In this document: one piece after another, positions 8,574 to 18,762 of the stretch
Layout: each line of letters opens with the position of its first letter
Numbering within the stretch: the stretch's first letter is position 1
Assembly (NCBI RefSeq): GCF_017744955.1
Contig: NZ_JAGIAG010000001.1
Location: 806,001 to 870,000, forward strand
Source: Dokdonella sp.
Lineage (GTDB): Bacteria; Pseudomonadota; Gammaproteobacteria; Xanthomonadales; Rhodanobacteraceae
Direction of reading: 5' to 3'
Length of the DNA: 64,000 bases
Position numbers and translations under genes: made by a program
The notes under the pieces: generated by a model
The model's database searches: none
The model's input: only the letters and a program-made list of their open reading frames with translations
Told to the model about the DNA's origin: nothing

Positions 8574-10619
8574 TCAACGTGGTGAAAAGGCCGCTGTTCC
8601 CCGATCGTCGCTCGCAGTCGCGGCAGGCACGCACACCACCGCCTTGCGCGGCGTCTCGTCGTCCGGCGCACGGTACGCCTGGCCGATCTTCGGCAGGCGC
8701 GAGGACAGCGGCAGCGCCTTGCCGTTCATGCGCCAGTCGTAGATCACGCTGAAGGCGAGCACGCGCGAGACGTACTCGCGCGTCTCCTTGTACGGGATCG
8801 TCTCGATGAAGAAGTCCGGATCGAGCGCGGAGCGCGCGTCGAGCCAGCGTCCGACCGGCGAGGCGCCGGCGTTGTAGGCGGCGCTGGCGAGCCAGGGGCT
8901 GCCGTCGTACTTGTCGGCCATGCGGCCGAGGAAACGCGTGCCGAGCTGCACGTTGAGTTCCGGGTCGAACAGGTCCTGTGCCTTCGAGTACGACAGGCCC
9001 TCGGCCTTCGCCATCTGCTTGGCGACGCCGGGCAGGAGCTGCATCAGGCCGTAGGCGTCGGCGTGCGAGCGCGCGTCGGTCATCCAGGCGCTCTCGGCGC
9101 GGATGATCGCGTAGGCCCAGGCCGGATCGATGCCGGCCTTGCGCGCCTCCCGCCGCACGTGCTTCTCCATGCCGAGCGGAAAGCGCTGCTCGTAGAGCTT
9201 CTGCGTGTCCGGATCGGCGGAGAACGCGAACACGGCGCGGTCGTACCAGCCGCGGCGATAGGCGAGGTCGGCGGCGAGGCGGCGCTGGCTCGCATCGAGC
9301 TTGCCCATCGCGAAATCCCACTCGCGCCGCGCCTCGCGCAGCATGTCCAGTTCGCGGAATTCGTAGGCGCGCTCGAGGTCGGCCTGCTTGGCCAGCGTCA
9401 CTTCGGCGGCGTCGCTGCCGGCCAGCTTGCTCGGGCAGATCGCGTACGGCTGGCCGCTCCAGTCGGCGGCGAGGAAGCCGTAGAAGTTCGCTTCGCGCGC
9501 GAGGTCGGCGTAGATCGGCGCGGCTTCGGTCTTACGCCCGAGCTTGTCGAGCAGGCGCGCGCGCAGGTAGCGCCAGCGTGGGTCGGTCTTCTGCGTTTCG
9601 GACAGGCCGTCGAGCGCGCTCAGCGTTTCCTGGTAGTCGCCGCCGGTCAGCGCGATGCGCACCTGCCACTCGCGCGTCGCTTCGTCCTCGGCTTCCTCCG
9701 GCAGCGCCTTCAGTCGCGCCAGCGCATCGGGCGAGTAGCTGGTCGCGCGGTACAGCGCGATCGCGTGCAGGATGCGGTTCTTCTGCGCGGCGTCCCATTG
9801 GAAACGTGTCTGCAGATCGGCCCAGGCGGTTTCGGCCGCCGAGCTGTTGCTGCGCGCAAGGCGCGCGAAGGCGTAGGAAACCGCATCGCGCGTGTGCGTC
9901 GTGTCGGCCCAGACCTTGGCCTTCGCCAAGGTGCCGGAAGGATCGCGCAGCGCGGTGACGATGCGGTCGGCATCGGTGCGCTCGGCTCCCGCGAGCAGCG
10001 GCGCTATTTCAGCCGCCGCTTCGGCATTGCCGGCCGCGGCGGCGCGGTCGAGTCGCTCGCGGATGCGCTGGTCGTCGAATGCGCCGCTGCTGTGCGCGGC
10101 GGCGAGCACCGGATCGCAGGCGGACGGCAGCGCGCGCGCGCCTTGCCACAGCGCATCCAGATCGCGGGTGAAGTCGAGCTTGTCGCCGGCGGCGAGGCGC
10201 GCCTGCAAGGCGTTGCACTGCAGATCACGATCGGCGCTGCTCTGCCACAGGGCGCGGAACGCCGCCCAGTCGCCGCGGCGCGCGAGTTCGCGCAGGTAGG
10301 CTTCGCGCAGGTCGCGCGCCGCAAGGGTGTCGGGCCAGCGTTTCAGGAAAGCCTCGACCTCGGCGCGATCGAGCTTGGCCACGCGCGGCCTGAGCGCGGT
10401 CAGTTCGATATATGGCGTCAGCGGGTAGCGCGCTTCCTCCAGCTCGGCGGCGTAGCGCTTCCACGCCGTTTCCTGCGGCTTGGCGGCGAGCGCGAGCGCG
10501 GTGCGGAATTGCGCGCGTTGCTGCGCGCGATCGGCCGCGTGCAGCGGCAGGGCGACGAGCGCGGTGAAGATCAGGGCGAACGGATGCAGCAGAAATCGTC
10601 GAATCGCACGTACGGGCAT
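8574..10619 (-). CDS. Soluble lytic murein transglycosylase (Slt70-like)
   Basis: 681 residues from the ATG at 10619, beginning with an arginine-rich then hydrophobic signal peptide ending near L-H-A-A-D. A long helical superhelix (about residues 25-480) precedes the lysozyme-like SLT domain with catalytic Glu509 in I-I-R-A-E-S-A-W, then Y-G-L-M-Q-L-L-P and A-S-A-A-Y-N-A-G, the standard motifs. The enzyme cleaves peptidoglycan glycan strands in the periplasm, leaving 1,6-anhydro-muramyl ends. It is divergent from the TonB-dependent receptor across 194 bases. The symbol slt is plausible, but the exact orthologue was not established. Confidence 0.9.
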   Translation of the reverse strand: MPVRAIRRFLLHPFALIFTALVALPLHAADRAQQRAQFRTALALAAKPQETAWKRYAAELEEARYPLTPYIELTALRPRVAKLDRAEVEAFLKRWPDTLAARDLREAYLRELARRGDWAAFRALWQSSADRDLQCNALQARLAAGDKLDFTRDLDALWQGARALPSACDPVLAAAHSSGAFDDQRIRERLDRAAAAGNAEAAAEIAPLLAGAERTDADRIVTALRDPSGTLAKAKVWADTTHTRDAVSYAFARLARSNSSAAETAWADLQTRFQWDAAQKNRILHAIALYRATSYSPDALARLKALPEEAEDEATREWQVRIALTGGDYQETLSALDGLSETQKTDPRWRYLRARLLDKLGRKTEAAPIYADLAREANFYGFLAADWSGQPYAICPSKLAGSDAAEVTLAKQADLERAYEFRELDMLREARREWDFAMGKLDASQRRLAADLAYRRGWYDRAVFAFSADPDTQKLYEQRFPLGMEKHVRREARKAGIDPAWAYAIIRAESAWMTDARSHADAYGLMQLLPGVAKQMAKAEGLSYSKAQDLFDPELNVQLGTRFLGRMADKYDGSPWLASAAYNAGASPVGRWLDARSALDPDFFIETIPYKETREYVSRVLAFSVIYDWRMNGKALPLSSRLPKIGQAYRAPDDETPRKAVVCVPAATASDDRGTAAFSPR

Positions 10620-10813
10620 TACGCGGACAACCGGCGGCAAGTGCAGCACCAGTGTAGCGTGCGGCGGCAAATGGTGCTTTGCGGAAAAAACGGACGTGTT
10701 TGGCGTTCGCCATGCGCGTCTATGGCAATGCCGTTTGAGTTGTTTTACATTTTCTTTACGTCGGCCGGGGGAGGGCGGCGCAGCTGGGGCATTCTTTCGT
10801 ACGGGAGATAACG

Positions 10814-13699
10814 ATGAAGCCACACCGCTTTAAGCCGCTCGCGGGTCTGACCGGGCTGGCCTTGTTGGGAATCTGCATGGCGCCGGTCGCGGCGCAGGAA
10901 AGAGGCGGTGACGATACGCAGGTATTGCAGGCGATCGAAGTCACCGGTTCGCGCATCAAGAAGGCCGAAGTCGAGAGCCAGACGCCGATCCTCACCATCA
11001 CGTCCAAGGACATCGAGGCGACCGGTCTCGGCTCGATCGGCGACGTGATCCAGCGTCTCTCCGTCAGCGGTTCCTCGTTGAACACCAAGTTCAACTCGGC
11101 CGGCAACTTCGGCTTTCCGCCGGACGGCGGCGGCGTCGGTTCCGGCTCGACGACGATCTCCCTGCGCAACCTCGGCGCCAAGCGCACCCTGGTCCTGGTC
11201 GACGGCCTGCGCTGGATCAACGAATCCTCCGCCTCGGGCGTCTCGGCCGCGGTCGACCTCAACACGATTCCCGCCAGCGTCGTCGATCGCATCGAGATCC
11301 TGAAGGACGGCGCCTCCTCGCTGTACGGCTCCGACGCGATCGCGGGCGTCATCAACATCATCACCAAGAAGAAGGACAAGGGCCTCGGCCTGCACCTCTA
11401 CGGCGGCGACTATTCGACCGGCGACGGCAAGACCTGGTCGGGCAATGTCTCCTTCGGCGCCAGCACCGACAAATTCGACTTCTTCGCGGACGTCAGCCAC
11501 TACAAGCAGAATCGGATCAACTCGTCGGATTGGACCCAGTCGAAATATGCGATTCCGGGAGTGGGCAGCGCCCCGAATCGGGGCTGGAGTTCGTATACGC
11601 CGTTCGGGCGCATCGATTTCAGCGTGCCGGGCGGCGGCGATTTCGGCGGCCTGTGTCCCGACGGCGTTTGCGACATCACGGCGAATGGCGTGGCCGGCCC
11701 CGGTGGATTGCAGCGCTTTCCCGACGGATACCATGGGTTCTCGACCGCGGACCGCTTCAACTACGCGCAGTACAACCTGCTGCTGACGCCGCAGAAGCGC
11801 ACCGGATTTTTCGCGCAGGGCACCTACCACATCACCGATCACGTGAACTTCTACGTGAAGGGCTTGTACAACGAGCGCGATTCGACCAACCAGGCCGCAC
11901 CGGAGCCGATCGGCCTGGGCCAGGGTTTCTGCGCGGCGTTGGACCTGTGCTATCGCGTCGGCGTCGACGTGAGCAATCCGTACAACCCGTTCGGCTTCAG
12001 CCTGAGCGCGGACGATCCGAACTTCGGCATCGGTCGCCGACCGATCGAAGGCGGCCCGCGCGTCTACAAGCAGACCGTCGACACCAACTACTACGCGGCC
12101 GGCTTGAACGGCGACTTCTCCGTCGGCGAACGCCAGTTCTTCTGGGACGTGAACTACGTCAACAGCACGAACAAGGCGAAGCAGACCGTCACCGGTACCT
12201 ACAACATCCGGCACATCATGAATGCGCTCGGCCCGGTCGACCTGTGCACGGCGCCGTGCGTACCGATGAACATCTTCGGCGGGCCCGGCACGCTCACGCG
12301 CGAGATGCTCGACTACATCCTGTTCACGGAGCGCGACCGCAGCCGACAGGAGCTGGAAGTCTGGACCGCCAACGTCTCCGGCAGTCTGTTCCAGCTGCCG
12401 GCCGGTTCGCTCGACGTCGCCGCCGGCTACGAGCATCGCAAGCTGGACGGCTCCTACTCCCCGGATCCGATCGTGGTCGCGGGCGACTCGAACGGCGTTC
12501 CGTCGCGGCCCACCAAGGGCGGTTATTCGGTGAACGAGTACTACCTCGAGCTGAACGTCCCGCTGCTGGCGGATATGTCGTTCGCCAAGCACCTGGACCT
12601 CAGCGTGGCGTCGCGGTACTCGGATTACTCGAACTTCGGCAACACGACCAACAACAAGTTCGGCCTGCGCTGGCAGCTGGTGGACGACCTCACTCTGCGC
12701 GGCACGTACGCCGAAGGCTTCCGCGCGCCGTCGATCGGTGAGTTGTACGGCACGTTCTCGCGCTTCGACGCGCAGCTGGTCGATCCTTGCAGCGGCAACG
12801 TCACGCCGAACTGCACCGCGCTCGGCGTGCCGCCCGGCTACGAGCAGGCCAATCCGCAGATTTCCGTCATCACGGGCGGCAACCGGAATCTGAAGCCCGA
12901 GGAATCCAAGAGCACGACGCTCGGTGCGATCTACAGTCCCGGCTGGGCCGAGAACACGGCCTGGTCGCAGCGCCTCGACTTCGAGTTCACCTACTACAAG
13001 ATCAAGGTCGACAACGCGATCCAGGCACCGAATGCGCAGACGCAGCTGAATCGCTGCGTGGGCACGACCGACCCGTTGTTCTGCAACGGCATCACCCGTG
13101 CGCAGAACGGCGCGATCAACGGCTTCAACAACACATTGCGCAATCTCGGCCGCATCGACACCAGCGGCTTCGACCTCGGCCTCAACTGGCTGAGCCCGGA
13201 AACGACCATCGGCCATTTCGGCGCGAACTGGCAGATCACGTACACGAAGGAGTACAAGTCCGTCGCCAACGATACCGGCGCCGCGGAGCCGACACGCGTC
13301 GGCGTCGAAGTGGCCGACAGCGGCATTCCACGCATCAAGTCGACACTGACCACGAGCTGGGGCATTGCTGCTTGGAACGTGAGCTGGACTTTGCGCTATC
13401 TGTCGAAGCTGACCGAGGATTGCGGCAACGCGACCTCGTTCCCGATCTGCACCGATCCGGAGAACGTGTTCGGTGGCCGCTCCAACGGCACGCACACGCT
13501 CGGCGCGACGACCTATCACGACGCGCGCGTGAGCTGGAAGGTGCCGGTCAGATACGACTTCAGCGTCTCGGCCGGCATCAACAACATCTTCGGCAAGGAC
13601 GCGCCGGTATGCCTGTCCTGCTCGTTGAACGGCTACGACGCGTCGAGCTACGACCTGCCGGGCCGCTTCAGCTACGTCGAGGCCAGCGTCAAGTTCTGA
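10814..13699 (+). CDS. TonB-dependent outer-membrane receptor
   Basis: 961 residues with a signal peptide ending A-P-V-A-A-Q and a GGGAG ribosome site before the ATG. The plug domain (about residues 40-190) starts at [10 protein letters not shown] and includes L-V-L-V-D-G-L-R and [25 protein letters not shown]. The rest is the 22-strand barrel, with [11 protein letters not shown] and N-P-N/N-L-K-P-E blocks, ending in an aromatic strand (V-E-A-S-V-K-F). The four-cysteine stretches suggest extracellular loop disulphides. The substrate cannot be read from sequence; the class carries siderophores, saccharides or peptides. A clear terminator follows. Confidence 0.92.
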   Translation: MKPHRFKPLAGLTGLALLGICMAPVAAQERGGDDTQVLQAIEVTGSRIKKAEVESQTPILTITSKDIEATGLGSIGDVIQRLSVSGSSLNTKFNSAGNFGFPPDGGGVGSGSTTISLRNLGAKRTLVLVDGLRWINESSASGVSAAVDLNTIPASVVDRIEILKDGASSLYGSDAIAGVINIITKKKDKGLGLHLYGGDYSTGDGKTWSGNVSFGASTDKFDFFADVSHYKQNRINSSDWTQSKYAIPGVGSAPNRGWSSYTPFGRIDFSVPGGGDFGGLCPDGVCDITANGVAGPGGLQRFPDGYHGFSTADRFNYAQYNLLLTPQKRTGFFAQGTYHITDHVNFYVKGLYNERDSTNQAAPEPIGLGQGFCAALDLCYRVGVDVSNPYNPFGFSLSADDPNFGIGRRPIEGGPRVYKQTVDTNYYAAGLNGDFSVGERQFFWDVNYVNSTNKAKQTVTGTYNIRHIMNALGPVDLCTAPCVPMNIFGGPGTLTREMLDYILFTERDRSRQELEVWTANVSGSLFQLPAGSLDVAAGYEHRKLDGSYSPDPIVVAGDSNGVPSRPTKGGYSVNEYYLELNVPLLADMSFAKHLDLSVASRYSDYSNFGNTTNNKFGLRWQLVDDLTLRGTYAEGFRAPSIGELYGTFSRFDAQLVDPCSGNVTPNCTALGVPPGYEQANPQISVITGGNRNLKPEESKSTTLGAIYSPGWAENTAWSQRLDFEFTYYKIKVDNAIQAPNAQTQLNRCVGTTDPLFCNGITRAQNGAINGFNNTLRNLGRIDTSGFDLGLNWLSPETTIGHFGANWQITYTKEYKSVANDTGAAEPTRVGVEVADSGIPRIKSTLTTSWGIAAWNVSWTLRYLSKLTEDCGNATSFPICTDPENVFGGRSNGTHTLGATTYHDARVSWKVPVRYDFSVSAGINNIFGKDAPVCLSCSLNGYDASSYDLPGRFSYVEASVKF

Positions 13700-13723
13700 C
13701 CGAGCGGTTCAAGGGAGGGAGAA

Positions 13724-13752
13724 GGGCCGCCTCGCGCGGCCCTTTTCTTTTT
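13724..13752 (+). terminator. Intrinsic terminator after the TonB-dependent receptor
   Basis: A perfect 7-base stem GGGCCGC / GCGGCCC with a 5-base loop is followed directly by TTTTCTTTTT. It lies 25 bases after the receptor stop codon and is the clearest Rho-independent terminator in the window. Confidence 0.88.
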
Positions 13753-13862
13753 GCGGTCGTCGGTGATCGCTGTGGTCCGTCGGCTCACGAAGCCGTGTGA
13801 GAACGCAGCCGTGCTCATCCGTGCCGCACTTCTCAACAACGCGCCATGCGATGGCCGGTTGC

Positions 13863-14672
13863 TCAGTCGTTCCGCGGCGAACGCAGCAGCGATTTCGGCA
13901 GTCGCAGGCTGGCTGCGATCGGCAGGTGGTCCGATACCGGATACGGCAGCGCCCACAGGCGTTCCACTTCGAGCGCGCGCGAGACGAGGATGTGGTCGAG
14001 CGCGCGGCGCGGGCGCCAGCTCGGGAAGGTCGGCGGTGCCTGCGCGGGGCGCACGAGCGAGGTGCGTGCGTACAGCATCTCCAGTTCGCTGCTGTCGGCG
14101 GGCGTGTTGAGATCGCCCATCAGCACCGCGTTCGCATGCGGTCCGATCAGCTCGGCGATGAAGGCGAGCTGGCGCGCGCGCGCCTGCTGCCCGAGCGAGA
14201 GATGCGCGACGACCACGATCAGCGCGTCGTCGCCGTGGCCGAAGCGCGCCCACAGCGCGCCGCGACCCGGAATGCGGCCGGGCAGCGGGTAGTCGAGCAC
14301 TTCGTCCGGCTGGCGGCGCGCGAGCAGGCCGTTGCTCGACGTCGCCAGGCGCGAGACGCGGCGATTGGGCTGATGGCTCCAGTACGGGAAGCCGGCCGCT
14401 TCGGCGAGGTACTGCGTCTGGTTGAGGAAGCCCGAGCGCAGGCTGCCGGCGTCGGCCTCCTGCAGGCCGACCAGATCGAACTCGCCGATCACGCGCGCCA
14501 GTCCGTCGAGGTTGGCGCGCTTGCCGGTCGGCAGCACGTGCTTCCAGCTGTGCGTGACGTAGTCGCGATAGCGCTTGACGCTGCCGCCGGCGAGGATGTT
14601 GCAACTGAGCAGGCGCAGCCGCGGCGCGTCGTCGACGCCGGGCGCGGCGACGGCTGGCGCGGCTGAGGTCAT
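13863..14672 (-). CDS. Endonuclease/exonuclease/phosphatase (EEP) family protein
   Basis: 269 residues. EEP-fold marks are present in order: L-L-S-C-N-I-L-A near the N-terminus, V-G-L-Q-E-A-D (metal-binding Glu), V-V-V-A-H-L-S-L, M-G-D-L-N-T-P (Asp and Asn), L-D-H-I-L-V-S and S-D-H-L-P-I-A at the end (catalytic Asp-His). No signal peptide is evident, so a cytoplasmic enzyme is expected. The substrate (nucleic acid or a phosphoester) is unknown. A gene of this type lies downstream of dsbA in related genomes as far as I recall, consistent with the neighbours here. Confidence 0.85.
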   Translation of the reverse strand: MTSAAPAVAAPGVDDAPRLRLLSCNILAGGSVKRYRDYVTHSWKHVLPTGKRANLDGLARVIGEFDLVGLQEADAGSLRSGFLNQTQYLAEAAGFPYWSHQPNRRVSRLATSSNGLLARRQPDEVLDYPLPGRIPGRGALWARFGHGDDALIVVVAHLSLGQQARARQLAFIAELIGPHANAVLMGDLNTPADSSELEMLYARTSLVRPAQAPPTFPSWRPRRALDHILVSRALEVERLWALPYPVSDHLPIAASLRLPKSLLRSPRND

Positions 14673-14740
14673 GGCAGGAGGCTAGTCAGCGCCGGCGACG
14701 CCCGCAAGCGTCGCCGGTCACGAATCGCGCTCGGCGCGCG

Positions 14741-15421
14741 TCACTTCTTCTTCGCCGCCTTGGCCGGCTTCGCCGCGGCGCCGTGTTCCTTCTCGGCCAG
14801 GTAGTCCACCAGCTCGATCAGTTTCGGATAGCCGCCGGCCGCCTGCGCGGTGACGCGATACTTGCCGGCGACGATGATGGTCGGCGTGCCGTCGACGCCG
14901 AAATTCTTCACCAGCTCGCGTGCGCGCGTGAGCTTGCTCTCGACTTCGAACGAGCCCGCCGTGGCGAGGAACTTCGCCTTGTCGACGCCGTGCTCGGCGT
15001 AGAAGCCGGCGAGATCCTCGATCGTGCGCAGCGGCACGTGGTCGCGATGCAGCGCGTCGAACAGCGCCTGGTGCGTCTTCTCGAGTACGCCGAGCGACTG
15101 CGCCGTGTAGTAGGCGCGCGCGAACGGCTCCCACTGCGCGTTGAAGATCGCCGGCATGTAGCTGAAGCTGGCGTACGCCGGCAGCGAGGCTTTCAGCTGT
15201 TCCGCATAGGGCTGGAAGTTCGCGCAGTGCGAGCAGGCGTAGGAGAACACTTCCAGCACTTCGACCTTGTCGCCGCTGGCGGTCGGCTGCGGCGGGTCGA
15301 TCGGGAAGTAGTTCTTGCCTGCTTCCCATTCGGCGGCTGCCGGCTTGGCGGCGGTTTGCGCGCCGGCGCCGGTCGCGAAGAGCAGCGTTCCGGCGAGCAG
15401 CAGGCCCAAGTGCTTCAGCAT
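14741..15421 (-). CDS. Thiol:disulfide interchange protein, DsbA-like (paralogue 1, CSHC)
   Basis: 226 residues with a Sec signal peptide ending near A-G-A-Q. The thioredoxin-like active site is Cys63-Ser-His-Cys66 in V-F-S-Y-A-C-S-H-C, differing from the common CPHC by Pro to Ser, which may shift redox potential. The cis-proline loop G-T-P-T is intact. The tail is rich in Ala and Lys. It should oxidise cysteines of periplasmic proteins. An AAGGA ribosome site precedes the ATG. It is the most downstream of three adjacent dsbA-like genes on this strand. Confidence 0.88.
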   Translation of the reverse strand: MLKHLGLLLAGTLLFATGAGAQTAAKPAAAEWEAGKNYFPIDPPQPTASGDKVEVLEVFSYACSHCANFQPYAEQLKASLPAYASFSYMPAIFNAQWEPFARAYYTAQSLGVLEKTHQALFDALHRDHVPLRTIEDLAGFYAEHGVDKAKFLATAGSFEVESKLTRARELVKNFGVDGTPTIIVAGKYRVTAQAAGGYPKLIELVDYLAEKEHGAAAKPAKAAKKK

Positions 15422-15581
15422 GATCGTGTCCTTGAGGTGGGTTGAGGATGCGCAGACTACGCCAGACCACGGCGGGGCGCGATCGTTCCTGCGCGTACGC
15501 TGTCGCCGCTCGATGCGGCGGGCGGCCTCACGGAGGATCGGCTGGGCTGCCGATCGCGAGCGCCGCGGCGTCGAGGAATAC

Positions 15582-15606
15582 GACAGCGGCCGTGCCGGCC
15601 GCTGTC
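15582..15606. repeat. Perfect hairpin between two dsbA-like genes
   Basis: A 10-base perfect inverted repeat (GACAGCGGCC / GGCCGCTGTC) with a 5-base loop lies three bases after the stop of the middle dsbA-like gene on the minus strand. There is no U-tract on either strand, so it is more likely an RNA-stabilising hairpin or a Rho-dependent site than an intrinsic terminator. Confidence 0.6.
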
Positions 15607-15608
15607 GC

Positions 15609-16253
15609 TCACTTCTTGGCTTTCTTCGCTTCCTGCGCGACCAGGTACTGCGCGATCTCGACCATCTGGTCGAAGCCGACCTCCGCTTCGCTGTTGATCG
15701 CCACGCGGTACTTGCCGTTGATGATCAGCGTCGGCGTCGAGTCCACGCCGTAGGCCGCTTCGCGGCTGCGGATCTGCTCGAGCTGTCCTTCGACGATGAA
15801 CGACTGCGCGGTCGACAGGAAGTTCTGCTTGTCGGCGCCGTGCTCGGCGTAGAAGTCGGCGAGCTGCTCGATCGTGCGAATCGGAAGGTGGTCGCGATAG
15901 AGCGCGTCGAACAGCGCCTGGTGCGTCTTGTCGAGCAGGCCCATCGACTTGGCGGTGTAGAAGCCGCGCGCGAAGACCAGCCAGATCGGCTGGAAGTCGG
16001 CCGGCATCAGGGTGAATTCGGCGTTCTTCGGCAGGCTCGCCTTGAGCTTTTCCGCATAGGGCTGGAAATGCGCGCAATGCGGGCAGGCGTAGGAGAACAC
16101 TTCGAGCACTTCGACCTTGTCGCCGGTGCCGGTCGGCGCTGGCGGGTCGATAACGGCGTAATGCTTGCCCGCCTCCCATTTCGGCGCATCGGCCGCGCTG
16201 GCGACGGCGGCGAACAGGAGACCTGCGGCGAGGATCAGCGAACGCGCGAACAT
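15609..16253 (-). CDS. Thiol:disulfide interchange protein DsbA-like (paralogue 2, CPHC)
   Basis: 214 residues with a signal peptide ending A-S-A-A-D. The active site is Cys57-Pro-His-Cys60, the classical DsbA sequence, with a cis-Pro loop S-T-P-T. It shares long stretches with paralogue 1 (for example W-E-A-G-K, T-H-Q-A-L-F-D-A-L and F-Y-A-E-H-G), so the pair arose by tandem duplication. It is the best candidate of the three for the main periplasmic dithiol oxidase. Its own partner DsbB is not in the window. Confidence 0.9.
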   Translation of the reverse strand: MFARSLILAAGLLFAAVASAADAPKWEAGKHYAVIDPPAPTGTGDKVEVLEVFSYACPHCAHFQPYAEKLKASLPKNAEFTLMPADFQPIWLVFARGFYTAKSMGLLDKTHQALFDALYRDHLPIRTIEQLADFYAEHGADKQNFLSTAQSFIVEGQLEQIRSREAAYGVDSTPTLIINGKYRVAINSEAEVGFDQMVEIAQYLVAQEAKKAKK

Positions 16254-16293
16254 GGCGATGACTCCGTTGCGGATGGGACGACCGGCCGGGCGA

Positions 16294-16992
16294 TCACGGC
16301 TTGCCGGCGCTTTCCTTCTCGATCAGGAACTTGACCAGCGGCGCGACCTTGTCGACCGCGCCGGCGGAGGCGGCGGTCAGGCGGTACTTGCCGGCGACGA
16401 CGATGGTCGGCGTCGAATCGACGCCGTACGCCTTGATCATCGAATCGGCGCGTTTCATCTTCGTGTTGACCGCGAAGGAGTTCGCCACGCCGACGAAGTC
16501 CTCGGCCTTGATGCCGGCCGTCGTCGCGTAGAAGGCGCCGACGTCCTCGATCTTCGGCATCTGCTTCACCGGACGGCGGGTCTTCGGATCGCTGATGCGC
16601 AAGCTGCCCTCGTCCTTCCAGATCGCATCGAAGGTCGCTTCGTGCGTCTTGTCGAGGATGCCGAGCGCCTGCGCCGCGTAGAACGCGCGCTGGAACACCG
16701 GCCAGTCCTCGTCCGGACGGAACGCGGCCGGCAGATAGACCATTTCCACATTGGCCGGCAGGCCGGCCTTCAGCTTCGCCATCGTCGGCTGGAACATGTT
16801 GCAGGCCGGGCAGGCGTAGGAGAACACCTCGACCACTTCGACCTTGTCGCCGGTGTTGGTCGCCTGCGGCGGCTCGATCACGAAGTAGTGCTTGCCGGCC
16901 TCGAAGCTCTCTTCGGCGGCGTGGCCGAGAGCGGCGAAGGCGAGGCCGAACAGCAGGACGGACATTCTCTTGAGCGTCGGGCGCTTGAACAT
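16294..16992 (-). CDS. Thiol:disulfide interchange protein, DsbA-like (paralogue 3, CPAC)
   Basis: 232 residues from the ATG at 16992, which has a GGAGAG ribosome site; longer readings have no signal peptide at the start. The signal peptide ends near G-H-A-A-E. The active site is Cys61-Pro-Ala-Cys64, where Ala replaces the DsbA histidine that lowers the thiol pKa, so activity may differ. S-T-P-T gives the cis-Pro loop. Compared with the other two it has an extra segment around residues 138-150. It is the first dsbA-like gene after cytochrome c4. Confidence 0.88.
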   Translation of the reverse strand: MFKRPTLKRMSVLLFGLAFAALGHAAEESFEAGKHYFVIEPPQATNTGDKVEVVEVFSYACPACNMFQPTMAKLKAGLPANVEMVYLPAAFRPDEDWPVFQRAFYAAQALGILDKTHEATFDAIWKDEGSLRISDPKTRRPVKQMPKIEDVGAFYATTAGIKAEDFVGVANSFAVNTKMKRADSMIKAYGVDSTPTIVVAGKYRLTAASAGAVDKVAPLVKFLIEKESAGKP

Positions 16993-17209
16993 GGAGCTCT
17001 CCGGAATCGATGGGCGACCCACGATCGCCGCGATGGCCGCGGCGCAGTGTCGAATGGCTTCGCGATCGTCCGTGATCGCTGCGGTCGGCCGAGGCGGCTG
17101 CTCGCAGAGCGGCAACCGCTCCGGATCGTCATCCGCGTCCGTCCCTGGCCGCGCTTTCAATACGGGGGCGCGGCTGAACTTCGCCGCAACCGCTGCGGCG
17201 CGTCGTGGA

Positions 17210-17890
17210 CTACTTCGCGGTGGTCGCAGTTCCCGCCGCGGCCGCCGAATGCAGGCCTTCGACGTACGAGGCGACCGCGTTGATGTCCGCTTCGGTCAGC
17301 GCACCGGCGATGGCCGGCATGATCTTCGCGTTGACGTCGTCGCCCCAGCTGGCGCCGCCCTTCCAGTCCTTCAGCTTGGTGGTGACGTAATCGGCCCACT
17401 GGCCGCCGAGCTGCGGATAGCCGGTGCCCGCCATGCCGCGGCCGTCCGGTCCGTGGCAGGCCATGCAGGCCGGCACGCCGAGCTTGGCGTCGCCGCCGCG
17501 GTACAGCGCCTGGCCGCGCCCGACCAGCTGCTCGTCGGCGACGCCGGGCAGGGCGGACTTGGTGGCGAAGAACGCGCCGATGTCGTGCATGTCCTGCGTC
17601 GACAGCGGGGTCGCGAAGCCGAGCATGATCGGGTTCTGCCGCTTCTGCGACTTGAACGCCTCGAGCTGGCGGGCGATGTAGGCCTCGTTCTGGCCGGCCA
17701 GCTTCGGATACTGCTTGTCGGTCGGATTGCCGTCCGCGCCGTGGCAGGCGGCGCACACCGCGGCCTTGCCTTCGCCGGCCTTGGCGTCGCCGAACACCGG
17801 AGCCGCCGACTCGGAGGCCACGGCCGCGCCGGCCGTCAGCAGCGTCGCCAGCGCAAGCGCGTGTCGAACATGGGCGCGCGGAAAGCTCAT
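17210..17890 (-). CDS. Dihaem cytochrome c4
   Basis: 226 residues with a signal peptide ending A-V-A-S-E. Two covalent haem sites are seen: C-A-A-C-H near residue 46 and C-M-A-C-H in the second half, each followed by the G-x-D-G pattern, with distal Met residues in P-I-M-L-G-F and K-I-M-P-A-I. Two homologous monohaem domains are the cytochrome c4 plan. It carries electrons in the periplasm to terminal oxidases. Its location between engB (divergent) and dsbA genes is the conserved gammaproteobacterial arrangement. A GGAG site precedes the ATG. Confidence 0.93.
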   Translation of the reverse strand: MSFPRAHVRHALALATLLTAGAAVASESAAPVFGDAKAGEGKAAVCAACHGADGNPTDKQYPKLAGQNEAYIARQLEAFKSQKRQNPIMLGFATPLSTQDMHDIGAFFATKSALPGVADEQLVGRGQALYRGGDAKLGVPACMACHGPDGRGMAGTGYPQLGGQWADYVTTKLKDWKGGASWGDDVNAKIMPAIAGALTEADINAVASYVEGLHSAAAAGTATTAK

Positions 17891-18015
17891 ACACTCGACT
17901 CCAGAAAAAGGGGGATGACGCGGAACCCCCGTCGCGCAGCCGCTCGCGGCGCGCCGACGGAAACCGCGGAATTATCTCCGTGACTCCGGAGGCGGTCAAA
18001 CCGCCATGAGTGCCC

Positions 18016-18654
18016 ATGCCCACCCATCCGTTCCGCCAGACCCATTTCCTGACCAGCGCCAACCGCATCGAACAGCTGCCGGCCGACCTCGGCGCCGAGG
18101 TCGCTTTCGCCGGCCGCTCCAACGCCGGCAAGTCCAGCGCGCTGAACGCGATCTGCGACCAGCAGGGCCTCGCGCGCACCTCGAAGACGCCCGGACGCAC
18201 GCAGCTGCTGAACGTGTTCGCGATCGGCGACGGCGCGCAGCGGCTGATCGACCTGCCCGGCTACGGCTACGCCAAGGTGCCCGAGGCGATGCGCCTGCAC
18301 TGGCGCGGCGTGATCGACAAGTACCTGCGCGAACGCGCCTCGCTGCAGGGCCTGGTGCTGGTGATGGACTCGCGCCACCCGCTGAAGGAGTTCGATCGCG
18401 ACATGCTCGCCTTCGGCGCCGCCAGCGGCCGGCGCTGCCACTGCCTCTTGACCAAGTCGGACAAATTGTCGCGCAGCGAGGGCGCGCGCACGCTCGCTGC
18501 CGTGCGCAAGGTGCTGGCGGCGGAGTTTCCGCAGGCGAGCGCGCAGTTGTTCTCGTCGCTGGCGAAGAGCGGGCTCGACGAGGCGCGCGGCACGGTCGCC
18601 GGCTGGCTCGGGCTGGGCGCCGAAGCGGCACTGGGAACCGGCCGAAACGCCTGA
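18016..18654 (+). CDS. engB: Ribosome biogenesis GTPase YihA/EngB
   Basis: 212 residues. The GTPase motifs are G1 G-R-S-N-A-G-K-S-S, a T-P-G-R-T-Q switch, G3 D-L-P-G-Y-G, G4 T-K-S-D and G5 S-S-L-A-K. EngB is needed for assembly of the 50S subunit. The ATG at 18016 is preferred to the GTG at 18010 because it places R-Q-T-H-F at the same distance from the start as in E. coli YihA. The gene is divergent from cytochrome c4 with 125 bases between starts. Confidence 0.94.
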   Translation: MPTHPFRQTHFLTSANRIEQLPADLGAEVAFAGRSNAGKSSALNAICDQQGLARTSKTPGRTQLLNVFAIGDGAQRLIDLPGYGYAKVPEAMRLHWRGVIDKYLRERASLQGLVLVMDSRHPLKEFDRDMLAFGAASGRRCHCLLTKSDKLSRSEGARTLAAVRKVLAAEFPQASAQLFSSLAKSGLDEARGTVAGWLGLGAEAALGTGRNA

Positions 18655-18762
18655 CCGCATGAACGGCCGCCGGCGCGTCGCCCGGCGGTCACGGTCGGAG
18701 CACCACTCGGCGTCGCAGGCAGAGCCGGCACCGGCCGGCCCTGCCGCGTCGTCATGGCCGCG

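Noticed and set aside
10745..13519. 924-codon minus-strand frame opposite the TonB-dependent receptor
   Set aside because: Composition is typical of a shadow frame and the forward strand encodes a complete receptor.
17183..17199. Hairpin GCCGCA/TGCGGC after cytochrome c4 as an intrinsic terminator
   Set aside because: Only six base pairs and no following U-run; left out of the feature list.
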